Both the position numbers and the translations under genes were made by a program. A model generated the notes under the pieces. The model did not search any database. It was not told the origin of the DNA and saw nothing but the letters and a program-made list of their open reading frames with translations. Source: Methanofollis ethanolicus (GTDB lineage: Archaea; Halobacteriota; Methanomicrobia; Methanomicrobiales; Methanofollaceae). Taken from it: DNA of 64,000 nucleotides. The stretch lies in contig NZ_BCNW01000001.1 in the NCBI RefSeq assembly GCF_001571385.1, positions 2,581,470 through 2,645,469 on the forward strand, read 5' to 3'. Below, in pieces: positions 49,577 to 59,336 of the stretch (its first letter is position 1; each line of letters starts with the position of its first letter).

Positions 49577-50280
49577 CTGAACAGGAACCCATCTACCGCG
49601 GAAAGGCAAAGTCCGTATTCCGCTCTGACAACCCTGACGAACTGATCGTGAAGTTCAGGGATGATATCACCGCCTTTGACGGTGCGAAGAAGGACGAACT
49701 CGCACGGAAGGGCGCATACAATGCCCGGGTCTCGGCGTATCTCTTCAGGTACCTGGAGGAGAACGGCGTTTCGACGCACTTCGTCCGGATGGAGGACGAA
49801 ACGACGATGATCGTGCGGCCCCTGAAGATGATCCCGGTCGAAGTGATCGTCAGGAACATCGCTGCGGGTTCCCTTGTCAGGAACTACCCCTTCGAGGAGG
49901 GCGCACCCCTGAACCCGCCGGTGATCGTCCTCGACTATAAGGACGACGCACGCCACGACCCCATGATCAACGACGAGATCATCGTCGCCCTCGGCTTCAT
50001 GACCACCGGGGAGATCGCAGAGGTCAAAAAGGCCGCCCTGAAGATCAACGACCTTCTCAAGGAGAAGATCGATAAAATCGGCCTTGACCTTGTCGATTTC
50101 AAGCTGGAGTTCGGCCGCCACGGGGATGAGATCCTCCTCGGCGACGAGATCTCCATGGACTCGATGCGCCTGTGGGACAAGAAGAGCCATGCTTCGATGG
50201 ACAAAGACGTTTACCGTTTCGACAAGGGTGACGTCATGGCCACCTATGCCGAGGTCGTACGGCGCCTCACCGGAGAGTGA
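49573..50280 (+). CDS. purC: phosphoribosylaminoimidazole-succinocarboxamide synthase
   Basis: The enzyme joins aspartate to CAIR in purine synthesis. The 235-residue protein has YRGKAKSVFR, VKFRDDITAFDG, PVEVIVRNIAAGSL and GDEISMDSMRLWD, all typical of PurC. It starts at GTG 49573, overlapping cofG by four bases, and leads the purCSQ set. Confidence 0.95.
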   Translation: MTEQEPIYRGKAKSVFRSDNPDELIVKFRDDITAFDGAKKDELARKGAYNARVSAYLFRYLEENGVSTHFVRMEDETTMIVRPLKMIPVEVIVRNIAAGSLVRNYPFEEGAPLNPPVIVLDYKDDARHDPMINDEIIVALGFMTTGEIAEVKKAALKINDLLKEKIDKIGLDLVDFKLEFGRHGDEILLGDEISMDSMRLWDKKSHASMDKDVYRFDKGDVMATYAEVVRRLTGE

Positions 50281-50284
50281 AATA

Positions 50285-50530
50285 ATGAAGTACACTGCCA
50301 AGATCACGATTGCCCTGAAAGACGGGATGCTCAACCCCGAGGCGCGTGCGATCCAGCACGCCCTCGCGAACCTCGGATTCACGACTGAGTCCCTCTCCAC
50401 CGCGAGGGTCTTCTTCGTCACCCTCGATGCTGCAAGCGCCGACGCCGCACAGGCCGAGGCCGAGAAGATGTGTGAGCGCCTGCTCGCGAACCCGGTCATC
50501 CACCGCTACGAGGTCGAGGTCGCAGCATGA
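50285..50530 (+). CDS. purS: phosphoribosylformylglycinamidine synthase subunit PurS
   Basis: The 81-residue PurS starts MKYTAKITIALKDGMLNPEA and has IQHALANLGF, as in the family that links PurQ to PurL. It begins four bases after purC and overlaps purQ by four bases. PurL is outside the window. Confidence 0.94.
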   Translation: MKYTAKITIALKDGMLNPEARAIQHALANLGFTTESLSTARVFFVTLDAASADAAQAEAEKMCERLLANPVIHRYEVEVAA

Positions 50531-51228
50531 AGTTCGCGGTGGTCCAGTTCGGGGGGAGCAACTGCGACCGCGATGTCCGGTATGTCCTCGCCGACGTCTG
50601 CGGCGTGGACTGCGACCTCGTCTGGTACAAGGACGGGCTGAAGCAGGACTATGACGCGATCGTCATTCCAGGTGGCTTCAGTTACGGCGACTACCTGCGG
50701 GCAGGGGCGATCGCCGCACGGACGCCGGTGATGGACGCGATCCGCCGGCACGCCGATGCAGGCAGGCTTGTCCTCGGGATCTGCAACGGCGCTCAGATCG
50801 GGGCGGAGAGCGGGATGGTTCCCGGCACCTTCACGACCAATGCCACGCCGAAGTTCATCTGCCAGCCTGTCTGCCTCAGGGTCGAGACCGCCGACTCGCC
50901 CTTCACCCGCCTGTATAAGAAGGGCGAGGTGGTCAGGATCCCGATCGCCCACAAGGAGGGGCGGTATGTCGCGGCCCCTGAGACCCTCGCAGGCCTCAAC
51001 GCGGAGGACAGGGTCGCGTTCAGGTTCTGCGACGAGGCCGGGAATGTCACACCGGCGGTGAACCCGAACGGCGCAGCGGAGAATATCACCGGCATCATCG
51101 GTGGCAATGCGAGGAACGTCCTCTGCATGATGCCGCACCCGGAGCGCGCCTCAGAAGAGGTGCTCGGCTCTGCCGACGGCAAGAAGATCTTCCTTTCCAT
51201 GGTCAGGACGATCGAGGAAGGGAACTGA
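50527..51228 (+). CDS. purQ: phosphoribosylformylglycinamidine synthase subunit PurQ
   Basis: The glutaminase subunit supplies ammonia to PurL. The 233-residue protein has IPGGFSYGDYLRAGAIAA, the nucleophile in LGICNGAQIG, and MMPHPERAS with the catalytic histidine and glutamate. It ends the pur set; a short spacer with a T-run follows. Confidence 0.95.
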   Translation: MKFAVVQFGGSNCDRDVRYVLADVCGVDCDLVWYKDGLKQDYDAIVIPGGFSYGDYLRAGAIAARTPVMDAIRRHADAGRLVLGICNGAQIGAESGMVPGTFTTNATPKFICQPVCLRVETADSPFTRLYKKGEVVRIPIAHKEGRYVAAPETLAGLNAEDRVAFRFCDEAGNVTPAVNPNGAAENITGIIGGNARNVLCMMPHPERASEEVLGSADGKKIFLSMVRTIEEGN

Positions 51229-51292
51229 TCCCTTTTTTTCACGCGGGGCCGCCCCGCGAAAGAATTTATCTCCTCCAGCCGATAGTCTCACG

Positions 51293-51586
51293 ATGACAGA
51301 TATCGCACAGGAAGAACTCGAAGAGCAGATCCTGAAGTGGGCAGAGGATTACGCCCGGAAAAACGGATGGACGCTCAACCCGGATGACAAACAGTTGCAG
51401 ACCGTGATCAGGGGGCTTGCACGAAACACTATCCGGTTCGGCGAGCAGTACTGCCCCTGTCGTCTGCGGAGCGGCGATGCCGAGGAGGACAAAAAGATCG
51501 TCTGTCCCTGCATCTACCACCGGGACGAGGTGGAGAACGAGGGGCAGTGCCACTGTCGTCTCTATTTCCAGAAGACAGACGCGTAA
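51293..51586 (+). CDS. ferredoxin:thioredoxin reductase catalytic subunit-like protein
   Basis: The 97-residue protein has CPCR, CPCIYHRDE and CHCRLYF, the spaced cysteines that in FTR bind a 4Fe-4S cluster next to a redox disulfide. In methanogens such proteins pass electrons from ferredoxin to thioredoxin-like proteins. No variable subunit gene is adjacent. An aagaatttatc TATA-like tract (about 51260) lies some 30 bases upstream, so the mRNA may be very short-leadered. Confidence 0.88.
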   Translation: MTDIAQEELEEQILKWAEDYARKNGWTLNPDDKQLQTVIRGLARNTIRFGEQYCPCRLRSGDAEEDKKIVCPCIYHRDEVENEGQCHCRLYFQKTDA

Positions 51587-51607
51587 AAGACCATACCTTG
51601 AAACAAA

Positions 51608-51641
51608 GAGGCGGTTGGGAGGCCGCCTCTCTTTTTTTCAG
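51608..51641 (+). terminator. hairpin plus T-run downstream of the FTR-like gene
   Basis: gaggcgg-ttgggagg-ccgcctc followed by tcttttttt forms a stem of seven G/C-rich pairs and a T tract, about 20 bases after the stop codon. T-runs end archaeal transcription; the stem may add stability. Confidence 0.6.
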
Positions 51642-51755
51642 GAACAGATTCTGTAGAATTCGGCATGAACGCCGGGCTCAAGCACACCTCGAAGTTATCC
51701 CAGAACTGATCCGAATCCTCAGTCACGCAGGTGAAATGACTCACATTCTGTTCTG

Positions 51756-51945
51756 AAAAATCGGCTCTGTTAAAACCTTTTCTGGTGTGCCTGCGCCGGG
51801 GGACTACGCCCCCGGACCCCCACTCAGGATTGACAGGGATACGACAATCTCCCTCCTCAGAAGATCCTGTTCGCTCTTCCTGGGGCCAATCGCAATGGGG
51901 GGTCCGGGGGTGAAACCCCCGGCAGGCAGTATGGGGAAGGCGGGG
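51756..51945 (+). repeat. copy of the dispersed intergenic repeat
   Basis: The left end aaaaatcggctctgttaaaa matches the terminal repeat of the 3957 element, followed by ccgggggactacgcccccgg (51796-51815), identical to the 26234 copy, and ccggggg-tgaaa-cccccgg (51904-51922). The right terminal repeat is not evident. The spacer 51642-52009 otherwise shows no gene. Confidence 0.6.
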
Positions 51946-52009
51946 GATCCGCGTCTCCTCTCAGGAAAGGGAGAGAGACATCAACCTGAAATGAGGATTA
52001 AGGGCCACC

Positions 52010-53191
52010 TCATCCCCGCTCCCCCGCCACCCTCCTCCCTGCCAGCGCTTTCCAGGGGTACGGGACGGCGAAAACGAGGAGGAGGGCCGCGACGACCGGG
52101 AGGGGGAGGGTGGCAAGGGCGGTCCCGAGGGAGGAGGCGTCGGCTATCGCACCGGAGACGGCGACGCCAATCCCGCCCGCCCCAACGGCAAGGCCGAGCA
52201 TCAATCCTGAGGCAAGCCCGACATTGCCGGGCATCACCTCCTGCGCCATCGCCACCGTGACCGAGAAGGTGGACCAGAGGAAGAAGCCGAAGATGAGGAG
52301 GGCAACGTAGGAGACCGACCCCGAAGTGGCGAGGAAGAGGACGAAGAAGGGGATGGAGGCGGCAAGGCCGAAGACGGTCCACTCCTTCCTCCCATAGGTG
52401 TCGGAGAGGACACCGCCGACATACTGCCCGACAACGCCAGCGACGAGCATCAGGGAGACGAGGGTGTTGGCGGTGAGGAGGCCGACGCCGAGGTGGACGT
52501 GGAAGTAGGTCGGCAGGTAGGCGATGGCCGAGAAGATCGCCCAGGAGCGCAGCGCCCCCACGGCGACGATCAGGGCAATCGGCCGGTAGGAGGCTGGGGC
52601 CTCACGCACCGCGGGACTGACGGTATGTCCGGCTTCGACACTCTCGCGGGGGAAGATCAGCGGCGAGAGGAGGGCGGTGACGACACCGATGACGGCGAGG
52701 ACAAGGAGGCCAGGGAGGCCGAGGGCGCTCACCGCAAGTCCGGCAAGGACCGGGCCGAGGGCGAAGCCGAGGTTGCCACCGATAACGAAGATGGAGGTGA
52801 GCCTCCCGCGGTTATCGGTTCTGCTGGCCCTGTTTACTGCCAGGAGGGCGAGGGGGTGGAAGGTCGCGGCGCCGAAGGCGGCAAGGGCGGCGCAGATGAG
52901 GAGGAGGGCGTAGTCGTCGACAAGACCGAAGGCTCCAATGCAGAGGGAGGCGATGAGGAAGGGAACGGCAAAGGGAACGGAAAATCCCCGTCTATCAGAG
53001 AGGTAGCCGATGGCAGGCTGGAGGAGAGAGGAGGTGATGTTGAACGCGGCGACGATGAGGCCGGCAAAGAAGTACGACCAACCGTGCGTGGCGATGAGGA
53101 GGGGGAGGACGGCCGGGATGACCGGCGAGTAGATGTCGATGACGAGGTGGCCGAAGGAGAGGGAGAGGACCGACTTCAGTTCCTTGAGCAC
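52010..53191 (-). CDS. MFS transporter, fosmidomycin-resistance (FSR)-like
   Basis: The 393-residue protein has about 12 hydrophobic helices. The N-terminus LSLSFGHLVIDIYSPVIPAVLPLL and YLSDRRGF resemble the FSR family of drug exporters; the second half has GGVLSDTYGRKEW. The substrate is unknown. GTG 53191 is chosen: it directly follows the stop of the methyltransferase gene and has AGAGGTG upstream, while the open frame further up covers the other gene. The two are in one operon. Confidence 0.85.
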   Translation of the reverse strand: MLKELKSVLSLSFGHLVIDIYSPVIPAVLPLLIATHGWSYFFAGLIVAAFNITSSLLQPAIGYLSDRRGFSVPFAVPFLIASLCIGAFGLVDDYALLLICAALAAFGAATFHPLALLAVNRASRTDNRGRLTSIFVIGGNLGFALGPVLAGLAVSALGLPGLLVLAVIGVVTALLSPLIFPRESVEAGHTVSPAVREAPASYRPIALIVAVGALRSWAIFSAIAYLPTYFHVHLGVGLLTANTLVSLMLVAGVVGQYVGGVLSDTYGRKEWTVFGLAASIPFFVLFLATSGSVSYVALLIFGFFLWSTFSVTVAMAQEVMPGNVGLASGLMLGLAVGAGGIGVAVSGAIADASSLGTALATLPLPVVAALLLVFAVPYPWKALAGRRVAGERG

Positions 53192-53192
53192 C

Positions 53193-53801
53193 TCAACACC
53201 TCTCGATCCGCAGGATTTCGACCGGGATATCGAGGCGGTCGCGCCGGTGGAAGGCGAAGGTCCGCGGGAGGGTGAAGGAGCCCCCAACCGCGCCGGTGAT
53301 CCTGCCGCGGCCGGCGATATAACTCTCGATAAAGGGGCGGGACCCGGCGTTGAAGATGCCGTAGACGACGCCAGCCGAGGCAAGGGCGCAGTCGATGAAG
53401 GGGCGGTCGGCGTGTTTTTTCTGGGCGCCGAAAGGGGGGTTCATGACGACGGTGTCGAAGGTCTGTGGCCGGATCGGGAAGGCGAGGCCGATCTCCCCGC
53501 AGACGAGGTCGACCTCCGCCCCAACAAGGGCGGCATTTGCCTGCGCGGTCCGCAGGGCCGCCCTGTCGACGTCGACCCCGACGACCTCTCCGGCCCCGAT
53601 GAGGGAGGCGCCGCAGGCGAGCATCCCGGTACCGCAGCCGAGGTCAAGGACACGTTTCCCCTCGACCGCATCCTCCCCCGCGGCATGGTGGAGGAGGCGA
53701 GCGGCGACAGTCGCCGGCGTGGCGTACTGTTCAAGCGCCGGCTTTGGCGCGGGAAATCCGGAGAGTTTCTGGAGTGTCATCTCAAGGTGCCGCAGGCGCA
53801 T
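53193..53801 (-). CDS. METTL5-like RNA N6-adenine methyltransferase
   Basis: The 202-residue protein has LEQYATPATVAARLL, the SAM-binding VLDLGCGTGMLACGA and the catalytic NPPFGAQKKHADR, characteristic of the METTL5 family. Eukaryotic METTL5 modifies 18S rRNA; an rRNA target here is inferred. It overlaps a hypothetical gene by 25 bases upstream and is contiguous with the MFS gene. Confidence 0.88.
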   Translation of the reverse strand: MRLRHLEMTLQKLSGFPAPKPALEQYATPATVAARLLHHAAGEDAVEGKRVLDLGCGTGMLACGASLIGAGEVVGVDVDRAALRTAQANAALVGAEVDLVCGEIGLAFPIRPQTFDTVVMNPPFGAQKKHADRPFIDCALASAGVVYGIFNAGSRPFIESYIAGRGRITGAVGGSFTLPRTFAFHRRDRLDIPVEILRIERC

Positions 53802-54256
53802 ATCTGCATACTACTTGGAAAGAGAGGGGGATGAACGTGCCGGAGGGGGTCAGCCCTGGGAGGGTGCCAGACGGTAATAAGTCCATTGTACTCGATAACC
53901 GCAGAGACCACAGTGCCGTTCACCGAGCGCGCCTGCATATAGTCCCACGAGAGAGCCAGGTCCTCATCTCTGTTGAGGACGATTGCACTCCAGTCGTCTC
54001 CGGGCGGCGGGAGGAAGAAGAGAGGGGTGGGACGCCGCACCTTCTTCCCCTCGACGATAAGGTCGTACAGGGCGGGGTGGGCGGCGAAGTCCTCTTCGGT
54101 GAGGTGGATGACGACGGAGGAACTCACGGACGGAGGGGAGCAGGGAGCGGCGATCACATGCTCCGGCGTCCCTGCGACCATTGGGAGGAAGAAGAGGGTA
54201 GAGAAGAGAGTGAAGGCAACGAGAAAGAGGAGGGCGTACCTGAGGAGCGGGCGCAT
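53777..54256 (-). CDS. exported or membrane-anchored hypothetical protein
   Basis: The 159-residue product starts with a hydrophobic segment (RYALLFLVAFTLFSTLFFLP, about residues 6-25), either a signal peptide or an anchor, followed by a polar region with VVIHLTEEDFAAHPALYDLI and VEYNGL-like strands. No family is recognised. The end overlaps the methyltransferase gene by 25 bases, which is long for an operon overlap but keeps both frames intact. Confidence 0.6.
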   Translation of the reverse strand: MRPLLRYALLFLVAFTLFSTLFFLPMVAGTPEHVIAAPCSPPSVSSSVVIHLTEEDFAAHPALYDLIVEGKKVRRPTPLFFLPPPGDDWSAIVLNRDEDLALSWDYMQARSVNGTVVSAVIEYNGLITVWHPPRADPLRHVHPPLFPSSMQICACGTLR

Positions 54257-54294
54257 GATAGACCCTCTCCCCGGTGATCGAAATATCTTCCTCT

Positions 54295-55257
54295 TCAGAT
54301 CTCGTCGATGACGTAGTCATCCCATTCACGCACGGCGACCAGGATCTCAAACTCCTGGGGGGTGAGGAGGGGGACAGGGAAGCGGACCTGATCATCATAC
54401 GCGAGGCGGGGGCAGGCGGTGTTCACATAGGCACCGCACCCGAAGTTGGTCATCTCCGCGGCCGAGACCTCGCGCATCGTGATCACGACCGCCTTCTCCG
54501 AGAGGGCAGCGAGGCGGGCGGCGAGCGCGGGCCGTGCCTGTCCGCTCTTTGTCGAGAGAAGGATGCCGATGCTCTCCGCGGACCGCGCCTTCTCGATGAG
54601 GGCGAAGCGCCGCCGGAGAAGACGGTCGGCGGAGACCTCCTGCGTCTCTCTGGTATAGGGGTCGAGGGCGACGACCCTCTTCCCTGTCGCCATCTGGACG
54701 CCGATCGCATGGAAGACCCCTGTCCCCACAAAGAGGATCTCAGGGGCCGCAAGGGCGCGGGCATTCGCATAACTACAGCCGAGCACCTGGCCGGGCAGGG
54801 GGGTGCGCCCGCCGCCGGGTGCGACCTCGGCCGCGATGCCGTGCGCGGCGAGGGCGGCGGCGATGTCCGGCAGGAGGTGGACGTGCTGGACCGTCGTGAC
54901 GAGGCCCACCTCCGTCCCGGAGAGGAGGGGGAGGGCGGCCGAGACGACCGCAGGGTCAAAGTCGAAGGGGAGATACTCGTAGACGACGCCCGGCCGCTCC
55001 TCCACAGGGGCGTGGCCGATATGGACGAGGAGGTCGGCACCTGTCAGGGCGACGGCGTCAAGGGCAAGGTCGCACGCACCATAGCAGGGGTCGCCGGCCA
55101 CCGCCGTCACCTCTATACCTTCGGCTGCGAGGGCCCGCGCCAGGGGCGCGGCATGGCGTTTCAGCCCGTCGGGGAGCTGGAGGACGACACGCCGCGCGCC
55201 CTCTGCCTTCACCCGCGCCGCAATATCAGCGGCACGAATCGGTGACATGAACCCCAT
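54295..55257 (-). CDS. dph2: 2-(3-amino-3-carboxypropyl)histidine synthase (diphthamide step 1)
   Basis: Dph2 starts diphthamide synthesis on elongation factor 2 by a non-classical radical SAM reaction. The 320-residue protein has [30 protein letters not shown] and [11 protein letters not shown], which provide the three widely spaced cysteines for the 4Fe-4S cluster. An ATG at 55248 is an alternative start. It overlaps hpt by 32 bases. Confidence 0.92.
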   Translation of the reverse strand: MGFMSPIRAADIAARVKAEGARRVVLQLPDGLKRHAAPLARALAAEGIEVTAVAGDPCYGACDLALDAVALTGADLLVHIGHAPVEERPGVVYEYLPFDFDPAVVSAALPLLSGTEVGLVTTVQHVHLLPDIAAALAAHGIAAEVAPGGGRTPLPGQVLGCSYANARALAAPEILFVGTGVFHAIGVQMATGKRVVALDPYTRETQEVSADRLLRRRFALIEKARSAESIGILLSTKSGQARPALAARLAALSEKAVVITMREVSAAEMTNFGCGAYVNTACPRLAYDDQVRFPVPLLTPQEFEILVAVREWDDYVIDEI

Positions 55258-55777
55258 GTTCGTCGACGTCGATGGTGACGAGCGTGGTGAACGGGCGGTC
55301 GAGAGAGGGGTTCCCGCGGCGGATCACGACACAGATATCCTCGATCTCCGCACCGGCACTCTCCAGGGCGGCAATGACCGCCTTGAGCGTGCCGCCCGTG
55401 GAGATCACGTCGTCGATGATGACGACGCGGTCGCCCTTCTCGATCCCGTTCAGGTAGAGTTGCCCGCTCGAGTAGCCGGTCGACTGGTGGACGGCAACCT
55501 CGCCCGGGAGGCTGTACTGACGCTTCCTGATGATGTTCAGGGGTATATCGGTCACCAGGGAGAGGGCGGTCCCGATGTGGATGCCCATCGCCTCGGCGGT
55601 GACGATCTTGTCGACGTCGCGGAGGTCCATGACGCTGACCATCGCACACGCCACCTCGCGGAGGAGGCAGGGGTCGAGGAGAGGCACGCCGTCCGTGATC
55701 GGGTGGATGAAGTAGTTGTAGTCTCCCCGCCGAACGATGGGGCAGGACTCAAGCGATGATTTCAGCCTTTCAAGCAT
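55226..55777 (-). CDS. hpt: hypoxanthine phosphoribosyltransferase
   Basis: The purine salvage enzyme is recognised by [16 protein letters not shown] and [16 protein letters not shown], the PRPP-binding loop. At 183 residues it matches the archaeal Hpt family. It overlaps mfnA by eight bases and dph2 by 32, so the minus-strand set ppsA-mfnA-hpt-dph2 is probably one transcript. Confidence 0.93.
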   Translation of the reverse strand: MLERLKSSLESCPIVRRGDYNYFIHPITDGVPLLDPCLLREVACAMVSVMDLRDVDKIVTAEAMGIHIGTALSLVTDIPLNIIRKRQYSLPGEVAVHQSTGYSSGQLYLNGIEKGDRVVIIDDVISTGGTLKAVIAALESAGAEIEDICVVIRRGNPSLDRPFTTLVTIDVDEHGVHVTDSCR

Positions 55778-56867
55778 TCATTTCACCTACATCTCTGAGA
55801 AATTCTTCGATCACGTCCCTGTGGACATGGGGCATCATGACCGTGCGCATGTGCCCGCGCCGGGTCCATGAGACACGCCAACCCGGTGGAACCGCGCCGG
55901 CCTCGAAGGTCGCCACATTCAGGTCCGGAGTGACGGCACGCCGGTATCCGAGGGTCTCCATCCCCTCGATGAGCCGCACAGTATTCTTCATGCACCCCTC
56001 GACGACCGCCTTCATGCCGCTCATCCCGAGATACTCGAGGACGGCAAAGGCCCCGACGACCGCACCGCCAGAACGCGTCCCGGCAAGGGTGCACTCCTGC
56101 TTCACGGTGAGATAGGGAGTCTCCACGTTGAGGAGGTTGAACCATGCAGGGTCCCTGACAACAAGGCAGCCGCACGGGATCGTGCTCATCCCCATCTTGT
56201 GGGGGTCGACGGCGATGCTTGCTACGCCGGGAAGGGCAAAGTCGAAGGGCATGGGTTTCTTCAGGAAGGGGATGACAAGGCCGCCGAAAGCGGCGTCCAC
56301 ATGGAGGGGAACGCCCCCGTCATGGGCGATGCCCGCGACCTCCCGGATAGGATCGACGACGCCGTACTCGGTCGTCCCGGCGATCCCGACGATGCAACAG
56401 GTGTTCCCGTCGATACGCTCCTGCATGGCCCCGGTGTCCATCCTGAAGGTCTCGTCGCAGGGCACGGTCCGCATCTCGAGGTGGAGGATGTCGCAGGCCT
56501 TCTCAAAGGAGAAATGCGCCGACTCAGGGACGATCACATTCGGGCGGCGCGACTCCTTCATCTTCGCGTAGATCCTGAGAGCCTGGAGGTTTGACTCGGT
56601 CCCCCCGGAGGTCGCATAGCCTCCGGCACCGGCGTGGTGGAAGAGGGCGCCGATACGCTCCACCAGGAGTTCCTCGATAGACGCCGTCCCCTTGAATAAG
56701 CCCGGGTCACCAAGGTTTGCCTCAATGAACATCTGGTGTGCACGCACCGCAACCGGATGGGGGACCGTGCACATCGAGCTGAGTACATGGTGATAATTGG
56801 AATCCTCTCTCTTCTTCAAAGAGAGGAAGGAAAAGAGTTCTTCCTCTGATATGCCTGTTTCATGCAT
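55770..56867 (-). CDS. mfnA: L-tyrosine decarboxylase (methanofuran synthesis)
   Basis: MfnA makes tyramine, the first step toward methanofuran, and may also decarboxylate aspartate to beta-alanine. The 365-residue PLP enzyme has [25 protein letters not shown] and [12 protein letters not shown] with the PLP lysine. It overlaps ppsA and hpt by eight bases each. Confidence 0.93.
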   Translation of the reverse strand: MHETGISEEELFSFLSLKKREDSNYHHVLSSMCTVPHPVAVRAHQMFIEANLGDPGLFKGTASIEELLVERIGALFHHAGAGGYATSGGTESNLQALRIYAKMKESRRPNVIVPESAHFSFEKACDILHLEMRTVPCDETFRMDTGAMQERIDGNTCCIVGIAGTTEYGVVDPIREVAGIAHDGGVPLHVDAAFGGLVIPFLKKPMPFDFALPGVASIAVDPHKMGMSTIPCGCLVVRDPAWFNLLNVETPYLTVKQECTLAGTRSGGAVVGAFAVLEYLGMSGMKAVVEGCMKNTVRLIEGMETLGYRRAVTPDLNVATFEAGAVPPGWRVSWTRRGHMRTVMMPHVHRDVIEEFLRDVGEMNA

Positions 56868-59154
56868 TCTTGAGTCTCACAGAGTCGAGGATCATCCGCT
56901 TCTCGGTCCGCGCTGCAGTCTCGCGGATCTTCGGGACAGCGTCGATATTTGCCGAAACGCTCGTGATACCATTCTCGATGAGCCACTGGACCATTGCGGG
57001 TTCAGAACCGGCCTGGCCGCAGATTGAGCACTCGACATCGTACTGCCGGCAGACGGCGATGGCATCCTTGATCAATTTGAGAACGGCCGGGTGCCGGGGG
57101 TTGTACATCGGGGCAACGAGTTCGTTGTTCCGGTCGATGGCGATGGTGTACTGGATCAGGTCGTTCGTGCCGAAGGAGGCGAAGGAAACGCCGGCCTTGC
57201 AGAAGTCCTCGATGAGGATCGCGCAGGCCGGGATCTCGATCATGATGCCGAGAGCGATCTCGTCCACCTTCACGCCCCAGGAGGCAATGAGATCCTTTGC
57301 CCGGACAAACTGGTCCGGGTGGGAGACGAGGGGGAACATCAGGCCGAGGTTGTCGTAGCCCGCGTCCCAGAGCCGCTTGAAGGCCTCGATCTGCATCCTG
57401 AACTGTGCCGGGCTCTGGAGGTCGCGGCGGAGACCGCGCCAACCGAGCATCGGGTTGTGCTCGTCAGGTTCTTCCTCGCCGCCGAGCATGTTGCGGAACT
57501 CGTCGGTGGGGGCGTCGAGGGTTCGGACCCAGACAGGTTTGCCCGGGAAGGCGTCGAGGACGACCTTGATACCTTTGTAGAGCTCGTTGATGAACTCCTC
57601 TTCCTTGCCCTGGGAGATGAACCAGCCCGGGGTCTTGTTCAGGCCGAGGATGAGGTGCTCGATCCTGAGGAGCCCGACGCCATCGGCGCCGGTGGCAGCG
57701 GCCCGCGCTGCGGCTTCGGGGAGGGAGACGTTAACCTTGATGCTCGTCGCGGTGATGACCTGAGCCTGTGCCAGGAGGGCGGCGACCGCTGTGGGGGCGG
57801 CGGGGACTGTCGGGGTTGCCGGAGCAGTTGCGATAGCGCCTTCAAAGACAAGGCCCTTCTCACCGTCGAGGGTGATCATCTGCCCATCTTTCAGGGTCTT
57901 TGTAGCCTTCTTCGTCCCGACGACCGCAGGGGTGCCGAGTTCTCTGGAGACGATCGCCGCGTGGCAGGTCATCCCGCCCTCATCGGTGACGATGCCGCCG
58001 ACCTTGCGCATCGCCGGGACCATGTCGGGGTTTGTCATCTTGGCAACAAGGATGTCGCCTTCCCTGACCTTGCCGAGGTCCTTGACATCGTGGACGATGA
58101 TCACACGGCCACTGGCGACACCCGGCGAGGCGCCGTTCCCCTCAAGGAGGACCTTGCCAAGATCGCCGGTTTCTGCTGCGGCCTTCTTTTCATCGGCCTT
58201 GATGGTGGTGATCGGACGGGACTGGAGGATATAGATAGTGTCCCCGACGATCCCCCACTCGAGATCCTCCGGGACGCCGTAGTGTTCCTCGGAGATCCGG
58301 GCGTATTCAGCAAGAGCCTCTACCTCGGCGCCGGAGAGGACGGGCATGTCCTGGCGGTCCTTCGGGATGGTCACCAGTTCGGTCCCGTGGTCCCCTGTCG
58401 GGACGATCATATATTCCTTGTTCGAGATGAGCCGGTCCACGATCCGCTTCAGACGCCTGTCATAGACATATTTGTCCGGAGAGACACTCCCCGAGACCAC
58501 GGCCTCGCCAAGACCCCATGATCCTTCGATGATGGTGAGGGGTTCGCCGGTGACAGGGTGCGACGAGAACATGACGCCCGCCTTCTCCGACCTGACAAGT
58601 TGCTGGACGACGACGGCGATGTTGACGGTCCTGTCGTCGAAGCCCTGCTTTGCGCGGTAGTAGATGGCGCGGGCACCGTACAGGGAGGCCCAGCACTGCT
58701 GAACCGCCTCGATGACCGCAACCTCTCCCTTGATGTTCAGGTATGTCTCCTGCTGACCGGCGAAACTTGCATCAGGCAGGTCCTCTGCAGTAGCACTGGA
58801 CCTGACGGCGACAACCATCTCACCGTCACCCATCTTATCATAGGCTACAAGGATCTCTTCCCTGATGTCTTCGGGCATCTTCGCACCGATGACCATCGCC
58901 TTGACGTTCTGCGAGACTTCCTCGAGTTCGTCGCTGTTTTCAACATCGAGGTCAACAAGCAGGTCAAAAAGGGAGTCTTCAAGCCCGGTGTCAATGAGAA
59001 ACTTTCTGAATGCCTGGGCCGTTACCACAAATGCATCGGGGACGGGCAGCCCGACAGAGGTCATTTCACCGAGGGATGCACCCTTTCCCCCGACGAACGG
59101 GATATCGTCCTTTGATATCTCTGAGAGCCACAAAATGTTGGGCATTTCGGTCAT
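56860..59154 (-). CDS. ppsA: phosphoenolpyruvate synthase
   Basis: PpsA converts pyruvate and ATP to phosphoenolpyruvate, AMP and phosphate, the entry to gluconeogenesis in methanogens. The 764-residue protein has FVGGKGASLGEM, the phosphohistidine GGMTCHAAIVSRELG and the C-terminal ECSICGQAGSEPAMVQWL. ATG 59154 (MTEMPNILWL) fits the family start. Possible TATA tracts ATCTATATG and CCATATATG lie 15-40 bases upstream. It leads the mfnA-hpt-dph2 set. Confidence 0.94.
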   Translation of the reverse strand: MTEMPNILWLSEISKDDIPFVGGKGASLGEMTSVGLPVPDAFVVTAQAFRKFLIDTGLEDSLFDLLVDLDVENSDELEEVSQNVKAMVIGAKMPEDIREEILVAYDKMGDGEMVVAVRSSATAEDLPDASFAGQQETYLNIKGEVAVIEAVQQCWASLYGARAIYYRAKQGFDDRTVNIAVVVQQLVRSEKAGVMFSSHPVTGEPLTIIEGSWGLGEAVVSGSVSPDKYVYDRRLKRIVDRLISNKEYMIVPTGDHGTELVTIPKDRQDMPVLSGAEVEALAEYARISEEHYGVPEDLEWGIVGDTIYILQSRPITTIKADEKKAAAETGDLGKVLLEGNGASPGVASGRVIIVHDVKDLGKVREGDILVAKMTNPDMVPAMRKVGGIVTDEGGMTCHAAIVSRELGTPAVVGTKKATKTLKDGQMITLDGEKGLVFEGAIATAPATPTVPAAPTAVAALLAQAQVITATSIKVNVSLPEAAARAAATGADGVGLLRIEHLILGLNKTPGWFISQGKEEEFINELYKGIKVVLDAFPGKPVWVRTLDAPTDEFRNMLGGEEEPDEHNPMLGWRGLRRDLQSPAQFRMQIEAFKRLWDAGYDNLGLMFPLVSHPDQFVRAKDLIASWGVKVDEIALGIMIEIPACAILIEDFCKAGVSFASFGTNDLIQYTIAIDRNNELVAPMYNPRHPAVLKLIKDAIAVCRQYDVECSICGQAGSEPAMVQWLIENGITSVSANIDAVPKIRETAARTEKRMILDSVRLKNA

Positions 59155-59336
59155 TATCGCACCACATATATGGTGGGTCTGACGAATCATATAGATTCTC
59201 CCTCCCCTCACTTTTCGCCACCTGCGCGGGGCAGGAGATGTGAAAAAATGAGACCCGACCTCTTTCCAACGATAGCCCCCGGGCATCCCCATCCCTGAGA
59301 GAAAAAGACATGAATACCATCAGGGCATCATACATA

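Noticed and set aside
52493-53275. Plus-strand frame rich in Glu/Gly/Asp opposite the MFS gene
   Set aside because: It is the complement of hydrophobic membrane codons, a usual artefact in GC-rich DNA; the minus strand encodes a clear 12-helix transporter.
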